Shown: piece after piece, positions 16,689 through 26,551 of the stretch
How the letters are laid out: each line of letters begins with the position of its first letter
Position numbering within the stretch: position 1 is the stretch's first letter
Assembly (NCBI GenBank): GCA_026225475.1
Contig: JAMFSU010000061.1
Coordinates: 1 to 48,765, forward strand
Direction: 5' to 3'
Length of the DNA stretch: 48,765 bases
DNA from: Duganella sp.
Lineage (GTDB): Bacteria; Pseudomonadota; Gammaproteobacteria; Burkholderiales; Burkholderiaceae_D
Translations under genes and position numbers: made by a program
Notes under the pieces: model-generated
Databases searched by the model: none
What the model saw: only the letters and a program-made list of their open reading frames with translations
What the model was told of the DNA's origin: nothing

Positions 16689-18383
16689 ATGAATCAAAAC
16701 GACGCTCTGGCGCAAGCCTATTTATTTTTTCAGCACGGCAAATTCGATGCCGCACATGCCTTGCTGCAGCCGCTGGCACAGGCGCGCAACGCCGATGTCC
16801 CCTTGTTGCAATTGGCCGCCGCGACGGCGGCAGCGCTTGGCTCGCATGGTGACGCGATCAACTGGTTCCGGCGTGCGTTGGCCGCTGCACCGGGTGATGT
16901 GGCGATCAGCTACAAGCTGGCACGGGTGCTGGTGGACGTCGGGCAGCCGCAGGAAGCCTTGGGTATTTATCTGGAATTGATGGTGGCCGGGGTCGAGCAT
17001 GCCGATGTCTACCGCGCTGCTGCCATGCTGTTGCAGCAATTTCAGCGCGACCCGGAAGCCCTGCAAACCATACAGAAGGCCCTCCAATTGGCACCGCAGG
17101 CGGCCGATAGCTGGTATCTGCAAGCGGTGCTGCAAGCCCGTCTGCAGCAATTGCCGCAAGCCGTGCACAGCCTGCAACAAGCGATACAGCTCAGCCCCGG
17201 GCAGGCGCAATACCACCTCGATCTGGCGCTGGCGCTGCACGGCATGCATCACGATACGCAGGCATTGAGCGCGATTGACCAAGCATTGGCGCTCGATGCG
17301 CGCCAGTCTGCCAGTTGGAATGCACGGGCGGCCATTCTGAGTCGCTTGAGCCGCTACGACGAGGCTATTGCCTGTGGCAAACGTGCGTTGCTGCTCAAAC
17401 CGGCCGATCCCGAGAGCAGTGTGAATCTGGCCTTCAATTTGTTGACGCTGGGCCAGATGGAACCGGCCTGGCCGCTCTATGAATCGCGCTGGCAGGGTGC
17501 TCTGGCCGATCCGCTGCGCCATCAGCAATTACCGCGCTGGAGCGGCGCACAAGCGCTGGCCGGCAAAACCATCTTGCTGTGGTCCGAACAGGGTTTGGGC
17601 GACACGGTGCAATTCTGCCGCTATGCGCTGGAGGTGGCCGCCAGCGGTGCGCAGGTGGTACTCGAAGTGCCGCTGTCGCTGTGCAGTCTGTTGCGCACGC
17701 TGGTCATGCACGATGCCAGCCTGGCGCGCGACGCCATCAGCGTGATTGCACTCGGCGAGGCATTGCCGCCAATCGACTATCAATTGCCTTTGCTAAGCCT
17801 GCCCTTGGTCTATCGCACCGAGCTGCACAGCATTCCGGCCCCGCACGCCTATCTGTGCAGCGATCCGCAAAAGCAGGCGCACTGGGCTGAAGTGGTCGGC
17901 AGCGGGGCGGGTTTGCGCATCGGTGTCGTCTGTTCGGGCAACGCCGGCAACCGCAAGGATGGCTTGCGCTCGTTACCGTTGGCGACGTTGGCACCGCTGT
18001 TCGAAAGCATCGACGCCGATTTCTATCTGTTGCAGCCGGAATTGCGTGAGGACGATCATGCCTATCTGCAAAATGCCCCCGCCGTGCACTGGCCGGGGCG
18101 GCATTTACAGGCCTTCGACGATACCGCGGCCTTGATTGCCAATCTCGATCTGGTCATCAGCGTGGACACGGCAGTGGCCCATCTGGCTGGCGCCATGGGC
18201 GTGCCGATCTGGATCATGCTGTCGGAGGCGGCTGACTGGCGCTGGTTCCGCGACCGTAGCGACAGTCCCTGGTACCGCTCTGCGCGCCTGTTCCGGCAAG
18301 CGCAGGCAGGTGCCTGGGCGCCATTGGCGGAGCAGCTCAAGCTGGCCTTGCTGGGTGGCCTCAGGCCGGAAAGTGCAAGCTGA
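16689..18383 (+). CDS. TPR protein with C-terminal glycosyltransferase-9-like domain
   Basis: A 564-residue protein. Residues about 1-270 are a run of 34-residue tetratricopeptide repeats (alternating Ala/Leu-rich helices with the A-x-DPE and LAPQAADSWY patterns). Residues about 300-560 resemble the heptosyltransferase-like fold, ending in ANLDLVISVDTAVAHLAGAM and the WRWFRDRSDSPWYRSARLFRQ region (read in two parts). Such proteins are common in Burkholderiales and are often named O-GlcNAc transferase-like, but donor and acceptor are unknown. No signal peptide. The 3' end overlaps the convergent kinase gene by 23 bases. Confidence 0.75.
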   Translation: MNQNDALAQAYLFFQHGKFDAAHALLQPLAQARNADVPLLQLAAATAAALGSHGDAINWFRRALAAAPGDVAISYKLARVLVDVGQPQEALGIYLELMVAGVEHADVYRAAAMLLQQFQRDPEALQTIQKALQLAPQAADSWYLQAVLQARLQQLPQAVHSLQQAIQLSPGQAQYHLDLALALHGMHHDTQALSAIDQALALDARQSASWNARAAILSRLSRYDEAIACGKRALLLKPADPESSVNLAFNLLTLGQMEPAWPLYESRWQGALADPLRHQQLPRWSGAQALAGKTILLWSEQGLGDTVQFCRYALEVAASGAQVVLEVPLSLCSLLRTLVMHDASLARDAISVIALGEALPPIDYQLPLLSLPLVYRTELHSIPAPHAYLCSDPQKQAHWAEVVGSGAGLRIGVVCSGNAGNRKDGLRSLPLATLAPLFESIDADFYLLQPELREDDHAYLQNAPAVHWPGRHLQAFDDTAALIANLDLVISVDTAVAHLAGAMGVPIWIMLSEAADWRWFRDRSDSPWYRSARLFRQAQAGAWAPLAEQLKLALLGGLRPESAS

Positions 18384-19764
18384 AACGGATGTGGTTCTCA
18401 CTGCTGCAGGCCACGCTGGCGCTGCCGCCATGCAACCCCATGATGGCCTTGACGATGGCCAGGCCGAGGCCGTTCGATTCGGTAAACTCACTGCGTGATT
18501 TGTCGCCGCGATAGAAGCGGTCGAACATACGTTCCATCTGTTGCTGTGTCATCGGCGTGCCATGGTTGTCCACCGTAATGGTGACGCCATGTGCGTCGCT
18601 GCTGCCTTCGATCACAATAGCGCTGCCAGCATCGCCATAACGCACCGCATTGACCACCAGATTGCTGACGGCGCGGCGCCACATGGTCAGATTGGCATGG
18701 CAGATCGTGGCCGGTGACACGTTGATGTTGAAGCGCATATCACGTTCAGCGGCGACACCTTCAAAATAATCGGCGATACGTTGCAATTCCTCGGCCAGGA
18801 CGATGTGGTTGCGTTCGACGGCCAGCCCGGCATGATCGGCCTGCGCCAGGAAGAGAATGTTTTCGATGATGCGCGACATGCGCGTCAACTCCTCCAGATT
18901 CGACTCCAGCAATTGCTCGTATTCTTCCACACTGCGCCGTTGGCCCAGCGTGACCTGGGTTTGCCCCATCAAGACATTGACCGGGGTTCTGATTTCATGG
19001 GCCAGGTCGGCGGAGAATTGCGACAAGTGTTCATAGCCGTTTTCCAGCCGTTCCAGCATAGCGTTCAAGGCACTGGCCAATTGCCGTAGCTCAGCCGGTG
19101 CTTCCTCTTCGCGCAGCCGGATGCTGAGCCGGGTCGGTGTGATTTCGGCCGCATGTCGGCTCATGCGCATCAAGGGCATCAGATCGCGGCGCAATACCAG
19201 AAAGCCCAGCACCGCCGTCAGCATCACCGTCAGCGCGACAGCGGCAACCACGCGCCACAGATAGACCTTCATCATGCGCGACTCTTGCGTCATGACATAG
19301 GCGGCGACGATTTCGACCGTATCGTTATGGTTGCCGACTTCGGCCAAGGCCGACACCCAGCGCACCCGCACGCCATCGGCGCGCATGCCGTCACGCAGAG
19401 AGGCAATCGACAGCGGTATGCCGATCGCGATCGGCGTCATCGGCGGCGGTGTCAGGTTGTCGGGGTTCATGTTGATGAACGGTGCTTCGCCCTGGCGACG
19501 GAAGATGCGCACATCCTGTTCATTGCCGAGCATGCTTTCAAACAAGGCCGGGCGTTGCTCCATTTGCTCGACGTTGTACAAGTCATGCAGCAGGTTGCGG
19601 AAGTGTTCGACGCGGCCGATCAAGGTATAGTCGGCGCGAATTTCCAGTGCGCGTTGGGCCGAGGTGTACAGATACATGCCCAACCCGGTCACCACCAGGC
19701 AGGCGATCAGGGCAAACATGGCGCTCACGCGCACCGCCAGTGTCCACGAGCGCCACGGCCTCAT
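18361..19764 (-). CDS. sensor histidine kinase, CusS/HprS type
   Basis: A 467-residue membrane kinase. One helix near residues 12-35, a periplasmic sensor of about 130 residues, a second helix ([20 protein letters not shown]), HAMP, then the phospho-acceptor histidine in [12 protein letters not shown] and an HATPase domain with [11 protein letters not shown]. It belongs to the heavy-metal sensor kinase group. Its start overlaps the response regulator stop (ATGA). The identical box before the regulator gene and before msrP suggests that it senses oxidative (HOCl-type) stress like HprS rather than, or besides, copper. No metal efflux genes are nearby. Confidence 0.88.
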   Translation of the reverse strand: MRPWRSWTLAVRVSAMFALIACLVVTGLGMYLYTSAQRALEIRADYTLIGRVEHFRNLLHDLYNVEQMEQRPALFESMLGNEQDVRIFRRQGEAPFINMNPDNLTPPPMTPIAIGIPLSIASLRDGMRADGVRVRWVSALAEVGNHNDTVEIVAAYVMTQESRMMKVYLWRVVAAVALTVMLTAVLGFLVLRRDLMPLMRMSRHAAEITPTRLSIRLREEEAPAELRQLASALNAMLERLENGYEHLSQFSADLAHEIRTPVNVLMGQTQVTLGQRRSVEEYEQLLESNLEELTRMSRIIENILFLAQADHAGLAVERNHIVLAEELQRIADYFEGVAAERDMRFNINVSPATICHANLTMWRRAVSNLVVNAVRYGDAGSAIVIEGSSDAHGVTITVDNHGTPMTQQQMERMFDRFYRGDKSRSEFTESNGLGLAIVKAIMGLHGGSASVACSSENHIRFSLHFPA

Positions 19765-20432
19765 GGTGTTTCCGAAAACATGTAGCCAATGCTGCGCACG
19801 GTATGAATCAGTTTCTTGTCGAATGGCGCATCAATCTTGGCGCGCAGACGTTTGATGGCGACATCGACCACATTGGTATCGCTGTCGAAATTCATGTCCC
19901 ATACCTGCGAGGCGATCACCGAGCGCGATAGCGCTTCGCCCTGGCGTTTGATCAACAGGTGCAGCAGCAGGAACTCCTTGTTGGTCAGCACGATGTTGTG
20001 GCCCTGGCGCGTGACTTTGTGGCGCACATGATCGAGTTGCAGGTCGGCCACCTGATAGACCTCGGCATCGCGGGTGACGCCGCGCCGCAACAGCATGCGG
20101 ATACGCAACACCAGTTCGGTGAATGAAAACGGCTTTACCAGATAATCATCGGCGCCCAGTTGCAGGCCACGAATGCGGTCATCGACCTGATCGCGCGCGG
20201 TCAGGAAAATCACCGGCACATCGCGTTTGCTGCGCAACTCGCTCATCACCTGCCAGCCGTCGGTGCCGGGCAGCATGACATCGAGTACCACCAGATCGTA
20301 ATTCTGTTCCAGCGCCATATGCAGGCCGTCGGTCCCATTGCGCGCCAGATCGACCGTATAGCCGGATTCGCGCAAACCTTTTTTCAGGTAGTCGCCGGTT
20401 TTGGGATCGTCTTCAATGACAAGTATGGCCAT
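19761..20432 (-). CDS. hprR: response regulator, CusR/HprR type
   Basis: A 223-residue OmpR-family regulator: receiver with phospho-acceptor Asp51 (VVLDVMLPG), acidic pair near residue 8 and conserved Lys in YLVKPFS, then a winged helix output domain ending in [12 protein letters not shown]. The start at 20432 is set by GAGGAA and the receiver N-terminus; the frame continues upstream without support. CusR and HprR of E. coli share one box (ATGACAA-N2-TTGTCAT). The same palindrome is found 56 bases before this gene and upstream of msrPQA, so HprR is the better name. The kinase gene follows with a 4-base overlap. Confidence 0.82.
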   Translation of the reverse strand: MAILVIEDDPKTGDYLKKGLRESGYTVDLARNGTDGLHMALEQNYDLVVLDVMLPGTDGWQVMSELRSKRDVPVIFLTARDQVDDRIRGLQLGADDYLVKPFSFTELVLRIRMLLRRGVTRDAEVYQVADLQLDHVRHKVTRQGHNIVLTNKEFLLLHLLIKRQGEALSRSVIASQVWDMNFDSDTNVVDVAIKRLRAKIDAPFDKKLIHTVRSIGYMFSETP

Positions 20433-20487
20433 GCTCAATTCCTCATGAGATTCTGGCCGATTGTAACAAGTTGCGCACTGCGTCTCG

Positions 20488-20503
20488 ATGACAATTTTGT
20501 CAT
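20488..20503. promoter_or_regulatory. HprR/CusR-type box upstream of the response regulator
   Basis: ATGACAATTTTGTCAT, matching the E. coli CusR/HprR consensus ATGACAA-N2-TTGTCAT. It sits in the gap between the SsuA-like gene and the regulator gene, so autoregulation is likely. The identical 16-mer recurs at 30072-30087. Confidence 0.8.
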
Positions 20504-20510
20504 CCAATTT

Positions 20511-21524
20511 TCATGGTGCGGTTGGTGTCGCGGGCTGCCAGTGCCAGACCTGCTGGCTGATCGTTACGGCCTTGGGTATCAGCTTGAGCCGGTAAAAGCG
20601 GTCTGCTACCTGTTGCTGGCTGCTGATCATGGCTGCTGAAATCGGTTTGACACCATAGGCGGTGCGGCGCTGCCAGGTGTCGACGACATCAGGCGCAATT
20701 CCCAGATCGGCCGCAATCAGCGCAATCACCTGTGGCAGATGATTGCTGGCCCAGACACCGGTACTGTCCAGTTGCGCCAGAATCAGCGATAAGGCCTGCG
20801 GCGCGCCTTGTGCCAGCCGGCGCGAGGCTTCGTAATAACTATAGACCTGCAACAAGCCATGATGGTCAGTCAGCACGCGCACCTGCAGGCTTTTTTGTGC
20901 CGCTGCGAGATACGGATCCCAGATCACCCAGGCATCAACACTGCCGCTGATGAAGGCAGCGCGCGCATCTGCTGGTGACAGATAGATCGGTTGGATGTCG
21001 CTCAGATGCAGACCGGCATTTTCCAATGCATCCACGATCAGGAAGTTGCCGCTGGAACCTTTCTGGAACGCGACCTTCTTGCCCTTCAGTTGCGCCACGC
21101 TGTGCAGTGGTGACTGCTGTGGCACAACGATGGCTTCGGTGCTCGGCGAGGGCGGTTCGGCACCGACATACAACAGGTCGATGCCGGCGGCTTGGGCAAA
21201 CACCGGCGGAGGAGCACCGGTCAGACCAAAATCGACGCTGCCGGCATTGAGCGCTTCCAGCAATTGTGGGCCGGCCGGAAACTCGATCCAGCGTACTTGA
21301 TAGCCAAGCGGCTTGAGCGCTTTTTCCAGCGAGCCGTTTTGCTTGAGAATGGATAGCAAGCCGCTGCCTTTTTGAAAACCAATACCGATGGTCTGCTTAT
21401 TGCCATCCTGGGCTTGGCAATCAAGACTGAAGACCGTGATGCTCAGCAGTGTCAGCAGGGCGATCAGGTTTTTTTTCCAATGCCGCAGACAGCGCGCAAC
21501 AGTGGTGGAAGAGAGTGGCAACAT
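20511..21524 (-). CDS. SsuA-like substrate-binding protein (aliphatic sulfonate/nitrate/taurine type)
   Basis: A 337-residue periplasmic binding protein with a long, arginine-containing signal peptide (hydrophobic core LIALLTLLSITVFSL, cleavage near CQAQ). The mature part shows the SsuA/TauA-type sequence IGFQKGSGLLSILKQNG, ALNAGSVDFGLTGAPPPVFAQAA (in two parts) and AFQKGSSGNFLIV. The start at 21524 has AAGGA upstream. No permease or ATPase genes (ssuC, ssuB) accompany it. The mature chain has about one Met and no Cys in nearly 300 residues, extremely low. It follows the LacI gene by 56 bases and is probably in its transcript. Confidence 0.82.
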   Translation of the reverse strand: MLPLSSTTVARCLRHWKKNLIALLTLLSITVFSLDCQAQDGNKQTIGIGFQKGSGLLSILKQNGSLEKALKPLGYQVRWIEFPAGPQLLEALNAGSVDFGLTGAPPPVFAQAAGIDLLYVGAEPPSPSTEAIVVPQQSPLHSVAQLKGKKVAFQKGSSGNFLIVDALENAGLHLSDIQPIYLSPADARAAFISGSVDAWVIWDPYLAAAQKSLQVRVLTDHHGLLQVYSYYEASRRLAQGAPQALSLILAQLDSTGVWASNHLPQVIALIAADLGIAPDVVDTWQRRTAYGVKPISAAMISSQQQVADRFYRLKLIPKAVTISQQVWHWQPATPTAP

Positions 21525-21580
21525 GCGCAGTCCTTGTATGGTGAGATAAGTGTGGCGGTGAAATGAACGGTGCAACTGCA

Positions 21581-22636
21581 TCAGGTGCTTTCGCGGACCA
21601 GCAATTCACACTGCAGCAGATTGAGGCGCTGGACTGCTTGTTCGGTGTCGATTTCACCCAGACTTTCCAGAATGCGCAGCGCCGCAATTTCACCCATTTC
21701 CCGCGCCGGTGGCCGGATCGTGGTCAGGCTGGGCAGCAGCAATGAAGAAAATTGATAGTCGCCGAAACCGACCACCGCACATTGCTGCGGGATCTGCACA
21801 CCATTGCGTTGCGCCGCCAGCACGGCACCGGCGGCCAGGTTGTCATTGGCGAAGATGATGGCATCGACGGATTTTTTCTTGTTGTGCGTGAGCGTTTCCA
21901 GCGCCTCCTTGCCGGCATCGAACGGCGCGGCTGCCGTCGGTATCACGATATTCGGCGTCAAGCCATGCGCGCGCATCACTTCGGCATAACCGTCGCTACG
22001 CTCGATGGCACTGAAGTCGCCACTGATGCTGTTCTGTACGAAAGCGATGCGGCGATAGCCTTGCTGGTACAGATAGGTAGCTGCCTGGCGGCCGACTTCC
22101 ACGTGCGAAAACCCAACCTGGATCGGTTTGCGGCGGGCCTGGTAATCCCAGGTCTCGACAATCGGAATGCCAGCGCTGTTGACCAGTTTTTCGGTGGCCT
22201 TGGTATGGTACCGGCTGGTCAGTACCAGCGCTGCTGGCGACCAGCCGAGCAAAGCGCGCACGATGTCTTCTTCCTTCTCCACCGAAAACGAACTGGAGGC
22301 CAGCAGCAACTGATAACCGTATTGCGTGAGTACATCGCTGAAGCCCTGGATGGTGTTGGCAAAGATTGGTCCGGAGATATTCGGAATCACCATGCCGACG
22401 ATACGGCCTCGCGTCGAGGCCAGTCCACCAGCGACCATATTGGGCACGTAGTTCAATTTCTTGATGGCCGCCACGATGCGACTGCTGCGTTCGGCCGATA
22501 CCAGATCAGGCTGCTTCAGAAAACGCGATACCGTAATCGAGCCGACACCTGCCTGGCGCGCGACATCATGGATGGTGGCGCGGCCTGAGCCACGGCGTTT
22601 GCGGGTGGCGGGCTTGGGTGCAATGTCACTTGTCAT
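21581..22636 (-). CDS. LacI family transcriptional regulator
   Basis: A 351-residue LacI-type repressor (GntR gluconate-regulator-like). The HTH ATIHDVARQAGVGSITVSRF (residues about 20-39) and the hinge helix VPNMVAGGLASTR are followed by a periplasmic-binding-like effector domain. It is divergent from the TonB-dependent receptor gene. The shared gap contains the palindrome GGTACCGGTACC with the central CG step usual in LacI operators. It likely represses the receptor-to-exbD operon and itself. The effector is unknown; a sugar-like or sulfated ligand is possible. Confidence 0.9.
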   Translation of the reverse strand: MTSDIAPKPATRKRRGSGRATIHDVARQAGVGSITVSRFLKQPDLVSAERSSRIVAAIKKLNYVPNMVAGGLASTRGRIVGMVIPNISGPIFANTIQGFSDVLTQYGYQLLLASSSFSVEKEEDIVRALLGWSPAALVLTSRYHTKATEKLVNSAGIPIVETWDYQARRKPIQVGFSHVEVGRQAATYLYQQGYRRIAFVQNSISGDFSAIERSDGYAEVMRAHGLTPNIVIPTAAAPFDAGKEALETLTHNKKKSVDAIIFANDNLAAGAVLAAQRNGVQIPQQCAVVGFGDYQFSSLLLPSLTTIRPPAREMGEIAALRILESLGEIDTEQAVQRLNLLQCELLVREST

Positions 22637-22775
22637 TTTTTTCCATTCATGTGCAGCAGCGATCGCCTTGCACCAGCGTGCTTGGCTTGCTGTTTTTTTT
22701 GCATATTCAAAAAAGAGATATCGATGATTTTTTTAATTCTTTGACTTCATTTTTCCCATAAATAACACTGTAAAC

Positions 22776-22787
22776 GGTACCGGTACC
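22776..22787. promoter_or_regulatory. palindromic LacI-type operator
   Basis: GGTACCGGTACC, a perfect 12-bp palindrome with central CG, between the divergent LacI and receptor genes. A possible receptor promoter (TTGACT at 22741, TAACAC at 22763) would place it over the transcription start, as expected for repression. The promoter assignment is weak. Confidence 0.6.
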
Positions 22788-22791
22788 ATAA

Positions 22792-22808
22792 AAAGTCTAG
22801 CAGACTTT
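22792..22808. promoter_or_regulatory. second inverted repeat in the receptor leader
   Basis: AAAGTCT-AGC-AGACTTT has perfect 7-bp arms and lies only 4 bases after the LacI-type palindrome. It does not look like a LacI site. It may be a binding site for a second regulator or a small RNA hairpin in the leader of the receptor mRNA; no T run follows. Confidence 0.5.
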
Positions 22809-22914
22809 GCTTTTGCCGGTAAGACCGATTTACGTATGGGCATATACGCGAAATGAAGATAGCCGCGTACTAACACACAATCGAATCGTTAAAAAAATCA
22901 ACAGGGAGTCGTAC

Positions 22915-25203
22915 ATGGCAATTCGCAGTAACAAGAAAAATCAGCAGCGCCAGCACCGCAGTGTTTATCGCAAGGTCGGCTTGGTATTGGGTGGGGCAGC
23001 GTTATCGCTGAGCGCGATGGCAGCCGACGACAGTGTCAGCAAGGATGAAGTGAGCAATGGCGCCAGCAGCGCCAAGGCGGTGGCCGAAGTGCCGGCCATT
23101 ACGGTGAGCGCGACACGTCGCGATGAATCGTTGCAAGCGGTGCCGGTGGCGGTGTCTGTCATCAGCGGTGAAGACTTGACGCAGGCCAACCGCAACAGTC
23201 TCGACACCATTGCTGCCCAGGTGCCGAGTGTGACGTTCCGCCAGCAGGGTGGTAACAAGGACTCGACCATATTCATCCGTGGCATCGGTACCATCTCGAC
23301 CTCGCCAGGTGTAGAGCCAACTGTCTCGACCGTGATCGACGGTGTGGTCTATGCGCGTCCCGGCATGGCGACAATTGATCTGCTCAATGTCGATCACATT
23401 GAAATCTTGCGTGGGCCGCAAGGTACGTTGTTCGGCAAGAATGCCACTTCCGGCGTCATCAACGTGGTCACACGCAAGCCCACCGATGAAACGACCGGCT
23501 ACGTCGACACGTCCTGGTATCAAGGCAATGAAGTGCAAGTACGCAGCGGCATTTCTGGGGCGATCGCGCCAGGGGTGGTGCGTGCTTCGCTCGATGCCTT
23601 GTATTCCGATTATGGTGGCAATGTCACCGACGTCGCCAATGGCCGCGATGTCAACGGCTTTGGCAAGAAAGGCGCGCGCGCCAAGGTCGAGATAACGCCG
23701 AACGCGGACCTCGATATCACCTTCATTGCTGACTACCTGAAGTCGCGCAGTTCGCCCACCTTCACCGCGTATTCGACCAGCAGCAGTGCATTTGCAGCAG
23801 GTATTTCGCCCGTCGTGGCCGGCCCCGGAAACCGCCAGGTGAACGCCGATATTCCTAGCGATGTACAAGATATCAATAAAGGATTTTCGGCCCAGATTGA
23901 CTGGCACCACAATGGCTATACGCTGACCTCGATCAGCGCTGTGCGCAATTGGGACAATACTCAGTACACCACTACGTCAGTAATCGGCAATAGTGCCGAT
24001 CCGGCCCGTATTACGTCGACTTATCCCGGCACGCGCGACATCGGTCGCGTCGCCTGGCAGCAGTATTCGCAGGAATTGCGCATCGCCTCACCGAAAGACC
24101 AGTTTATCGATTATGTCGCCGGAGCTTACTACCTGCATGGCAATGACGATGAAGTCTATCAGCGCATCGTCACCACCTCGTCTGCGCTCAACAGCGGGAT
24201 TGCCAACTATGGCACATCCAGCGAGAGCTTCGCGCTGTTTGGGGAATCCAACTGGAACTTCACCAAGAGTTTTCGTGGTATTACCGGCCTGCGCTGGACG
24301 CATGACGACTTGTCTTACTACCATGCGCGTACCTCGACTTCGGCCAGCGCATTTGCAGGTGTACAGCCGGCTTACAGCAGCACTGGCTCGACCAGCGCTA
24401 ACGGTTACTCGGGAAGGCTGGGCTTGCAATACGATTTGAGCCCGGATGTCACCAGCTATGTGACATATTCACGCGGCTACAAGGGACCTGCCTATAACGT
24501 GTTCTTCAACATGGTCTCCACTGATACGTCGGCACTCAAGCCCGAAACCTCGAATTCCTATGAAATTGGTGTCAAGTCGCAATTGCTGGACAAGCGCCTT
24601 ACCTTGAACGCGGCGATCTTCAAGACGGACTATGACAACTATCAGGCCAATTACTACGATGTGGTGGCCGGTACCACCGTCACGCGTCTGATCAATGCCG
24701 GCAAGGTGTCGACCCAGGGGGTAGAACTCGAAGCGGTGGCACGGGCCACTTCGCGTCTGAGCTTGTCGCAGTCCTTGTCGTATGTCGATGCGCATATCGT
24801 GCAATTCAATTGCCCGACGAATGCCGCCGCCAGTTGCAATCTGAATGGCAGCACGTTGCCGTTCGCACCGCATCTCAAGAGCTATAGCCGGATCAACTAT
24901 GCGATTCCTTTGTCCAGTGGTCTGATCGTCGATCTGACTTCGGAATACAGCTGGCAGAGCAAGCAGGAATACGACCTGCTGCAATCGCCTTATGCGATCC
25001 AGGGCGCCTATGGCATTGTCAACGGCAGTGTCGCGGTATCGTCGCCGGTGGCTGGTTGGCGTCTGGCCTTCATCGTCAAGAACCTGACCAACAAGTCGTA
25101 TGCCACCAATCTGGTCGCAGCTACCGATGGCAGTTATGTCACGCGCGCCGTACCGCGGGACGATCAGCGCTACTTCGGCATCAACTTGCGCAAGGAGTTC
25201 TGA
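22915..25203 (+). CDS. TonB-dependent outer membrane receptor
   Basis: A 762-residue receptor. Signal peptide to about residue 35 (VLGGAALSLSAMA), a TonB-box-like AITVSAT near residue 63, a plug domain (PVAVSVISGEDL, FIRGIGT, EILRGPQGTLFGKNATSGVINV read in two parts) and a 22-strand barrel ending in the usual aromatic terminus (FGINLRKEF). The start at 22915 follows AGGGAG; upstream codons lack support. The mature chain has only about two Met and two Cys in some 725 residues. It overlaps the monooxygenase start (TGATG) and heads an operon with its own TonB, ExbB and ExbD. The ligand is unknown; context suggests an organosulfur compound. Confidence 0.92.
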   Translation: MAIRSNKKNQQRQHRSVYRKVGLVLGGAALSLSAMAADDSVSKDEVSNGASSAKAVAEVPAITVSATRRDESLQAVPVAVSVISGEDLTQANRNSLDTIAAQVPSVTFRQQGGNKDSTIFIRGIGTISTSPGVEPTVSTVIDGVVYARPGMATIDLLNVDHIEILRGPQGTLFGKNATSGVINVVTRKPTDETTGYVDTSWYQGNEVQVRSGISGAIAPGVVRASLDALYSDYGGNVTDVANGRDVNGFGKKGARAKVEITPNADLDITFIADYLKSRSSPTFTAYSTSSSAFAAGISPVVAGPGNRQVNADIPSDVQDINKGFSAQIDWHHNGYTLTSISAVRNWDNTQYTTTSVIGNSADPARITSTYPGTRDIGRVAWQQYSQELRIASPKDQFIDYVAGAYYLHGNDDEVYQRIVTTSSALNSGIANYGTSSESFALFGESNWNFTKSFRGITGLRWTHDDLSYYHARTSTSASAFAGVQPAYSSTGSTSANGYSGRLGLQYDLSPDVTSYVTYSRGYKGPAYNVFFNMVSTDTSALKPETSNSYEIGVKSQLLDKRLTLNAAIFKTDYDNYQANYYDVVAGTTVTRLINAGKVSTQGVELEAVARATSRLSLSQSLSYVDAHIVQFNCPTNAAASCNLNGSTLPFAPHLKSYSRINYAIPLSSGLIVDLTSEYSWQSKQEYDLLQSPYAIQGAYGIVNGSVAVSSPVAGWRLAFIVKNLTNKSYATNLVAATDGSYVTRAVPRDDQRYFGINLRKEF

Positions 25204-26510
25204 TGGCGCAGCGGCAGTTGCATCTGAATGCTTTTCTCTTGCGCAACGGCCACCATGTCGCGGCATGGCGGCATCCGCAAGCTGATCTGGAGAGTGCGCC
25301 ATTTGCCTTGTACCGGCAACTGGCGCTGACCGCCGAGCGGGCTTGCTTTGATGCCGTGTTCTTTGCCGACAGTCTGGCGCTGACCGGCAGTGGTGCAGCA
25401 CTTGAGCCGCTGACGCTGCTGGCGGGGTTGGCGGCCGTGACTGAGCGCATCGGTCTGATCGGCACGGTGACGACCACCTACAACGAGCCTTACCACGTGG
25501 CACGCAAGTTTGCCTCGCTCGATAGTATTTCTGCTGGGCGCGCGGGCTGGAATCTGGTGACTTCCGACAATGCCAGCGAAGCCGCCAATTTCGGTCGTCA
25601 AGCCCATGTCGGACATGCCGAGCGCTATGACCGCGCGCGCGAATTCCATGACGTCGTCACCGGCTTGTGGGATAGCTGGGATGAGGATGCCTATCGCAAC
25701 GACAAGGCTGGCGGCGTGCTGTTCGATCCGCACAAGCTGCATGCGTTGCAACACCGCGGCACGCATTTTTCCGTGGCCGGTCCGCTCAATGTCGCGCGCA
25801 GTCCGCAGGCGCGTCCGGTGGTGGTGCAGGCCGGTGGTTCGGAAGCCGGGCGGGCGTTGGCAGCGGCAACCGCCGAGGTGATTTTTACCGCACATCCGAC
25901 GCTGGCCCCGGCGCAGGCTTTTTATCGCGACATCAAGGCGCGTCTGCCAGCCTTCGGGCGCGCCCCCGATGCCTTGCAGGTGATGCCGGGCCTGTTCGCC
26001 GTGGTGGGACAGTCGGAGGCACAAGCGCAGGACAAGTTTGCGCTGCTGCAAGAGCGTGTACTGCCGGCAGATGGTCTGGCGTTGTTGGGACGCATGATCG
26101 GCAATTTTGATCTGTCGGGCTATCCACTCGATGGCCCGCTGCCAGCGCTGCCATTGACCGACGACGGCCAGCGCAGCCGCCAGCAGTTGCTGACCGATCT
26201 GGCGCAGGGAGAAAACCTTAGTATCCGGCAGCTGTATTTGCGCATCGCCGGTGGTCGCGGGCACTTCACCGTGGTTGGCACGGCCGCGACAGTGGCTGAT
26301 CAAATGCAGCAATGGTTTGAGCAGGAAGCGGCCGACGGCTTCAATGTCATGCCGCCCTGGTTGCCCGGTGGACTTGATGATTTTGCCACGCTGGTGGTGC
26401 CGGAACTGCAACGACGGGGTTTGTTCCGCCGCCGCTACGAAGGTCGCACGCTGCGCGACCATCTGGGTTTGCAGCGACCACCGAGCCGTTATGCGGCGCA
26501 GTCGGTCTAG
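25203..26510 (+). CDS. flavin-dependent monooxygenase of the NtaA/SnaA/DszA family
   Basis: A 435-residue class C flavin monooxygenase of the bacterial luciferase-like superfamily. Typical signatures are the N-terminal [11 protein letters not shown] and WRHP, then [30 protein letters not shown] (20 residues), [13 protein letters not shown] and the VVQAGGS flavin phosphate loop. Relatives oxidise nitrilotriacetate, dibenzothiophene sulfone or other thio compounds with reduced FMN from a separate reductase. No reductase is nearby. The start codon shares bases with the receptor stop, so the two are translationally coupled. It is cytoplasmic, hence the ligand must cross both membranes, perhaps through the SsuA-like route. 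Confidence 0.88.
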   Translation: MAQRQLHLNAFLLRNGHHVAAWRHPQADLESAPFALYRQLALTAERACFDAVFFADSLALTGSGAALEPLTLLAGLAAVTERIGLIGTVTTTYNEPYHVARKFASLDSISAGRAGWNLVTSDNASEAANFGRQAHVGHAERYDRAREFHDVVTGLWDSWDEDAYRNDKAGGVLFDPHKLHALQHRGTHFSVAGPLNVARSPQARPVVVQAGGSEAGRALAAATAEVIFTAHPTLAPAQAFYRDIKARLPAFGRAPDALQVMPGLFAVVGQSEAQAQDKFALLQERVLPADGLALLGRMIGNFDLSGYPLDGPLPALPLTDDGQRSRQQLLTDLAQGENLSIRQLYLRIAGGRGHFTVVGTAATVADQMQQWFEQEAADGFNVMPPWLPGGLDDFATLVVPELQRRGLFRRRYEGRTLRDHLGLQRPPSRYAAQSV

Positions 26511-26551
26511 TACCGCAAGACTGTCTTTTTAACATGTTGAAGAGAACCATA

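Noticed and set aside
18361..20432. Copper-resistance locus based on the CusRS-like pair
   Set aside because: No copper pump, oxidase or chaperone gene is within the window; the shared box with msrP favours HprRS.
25170..26462. Long minus-strand open frame opposite the flavin monooxygenase
   Set aside because: It lies wholly opposite a clear family member, has no ribosome site and its translation shows no known fold; it follows from the high-GC codon use of the real gene.
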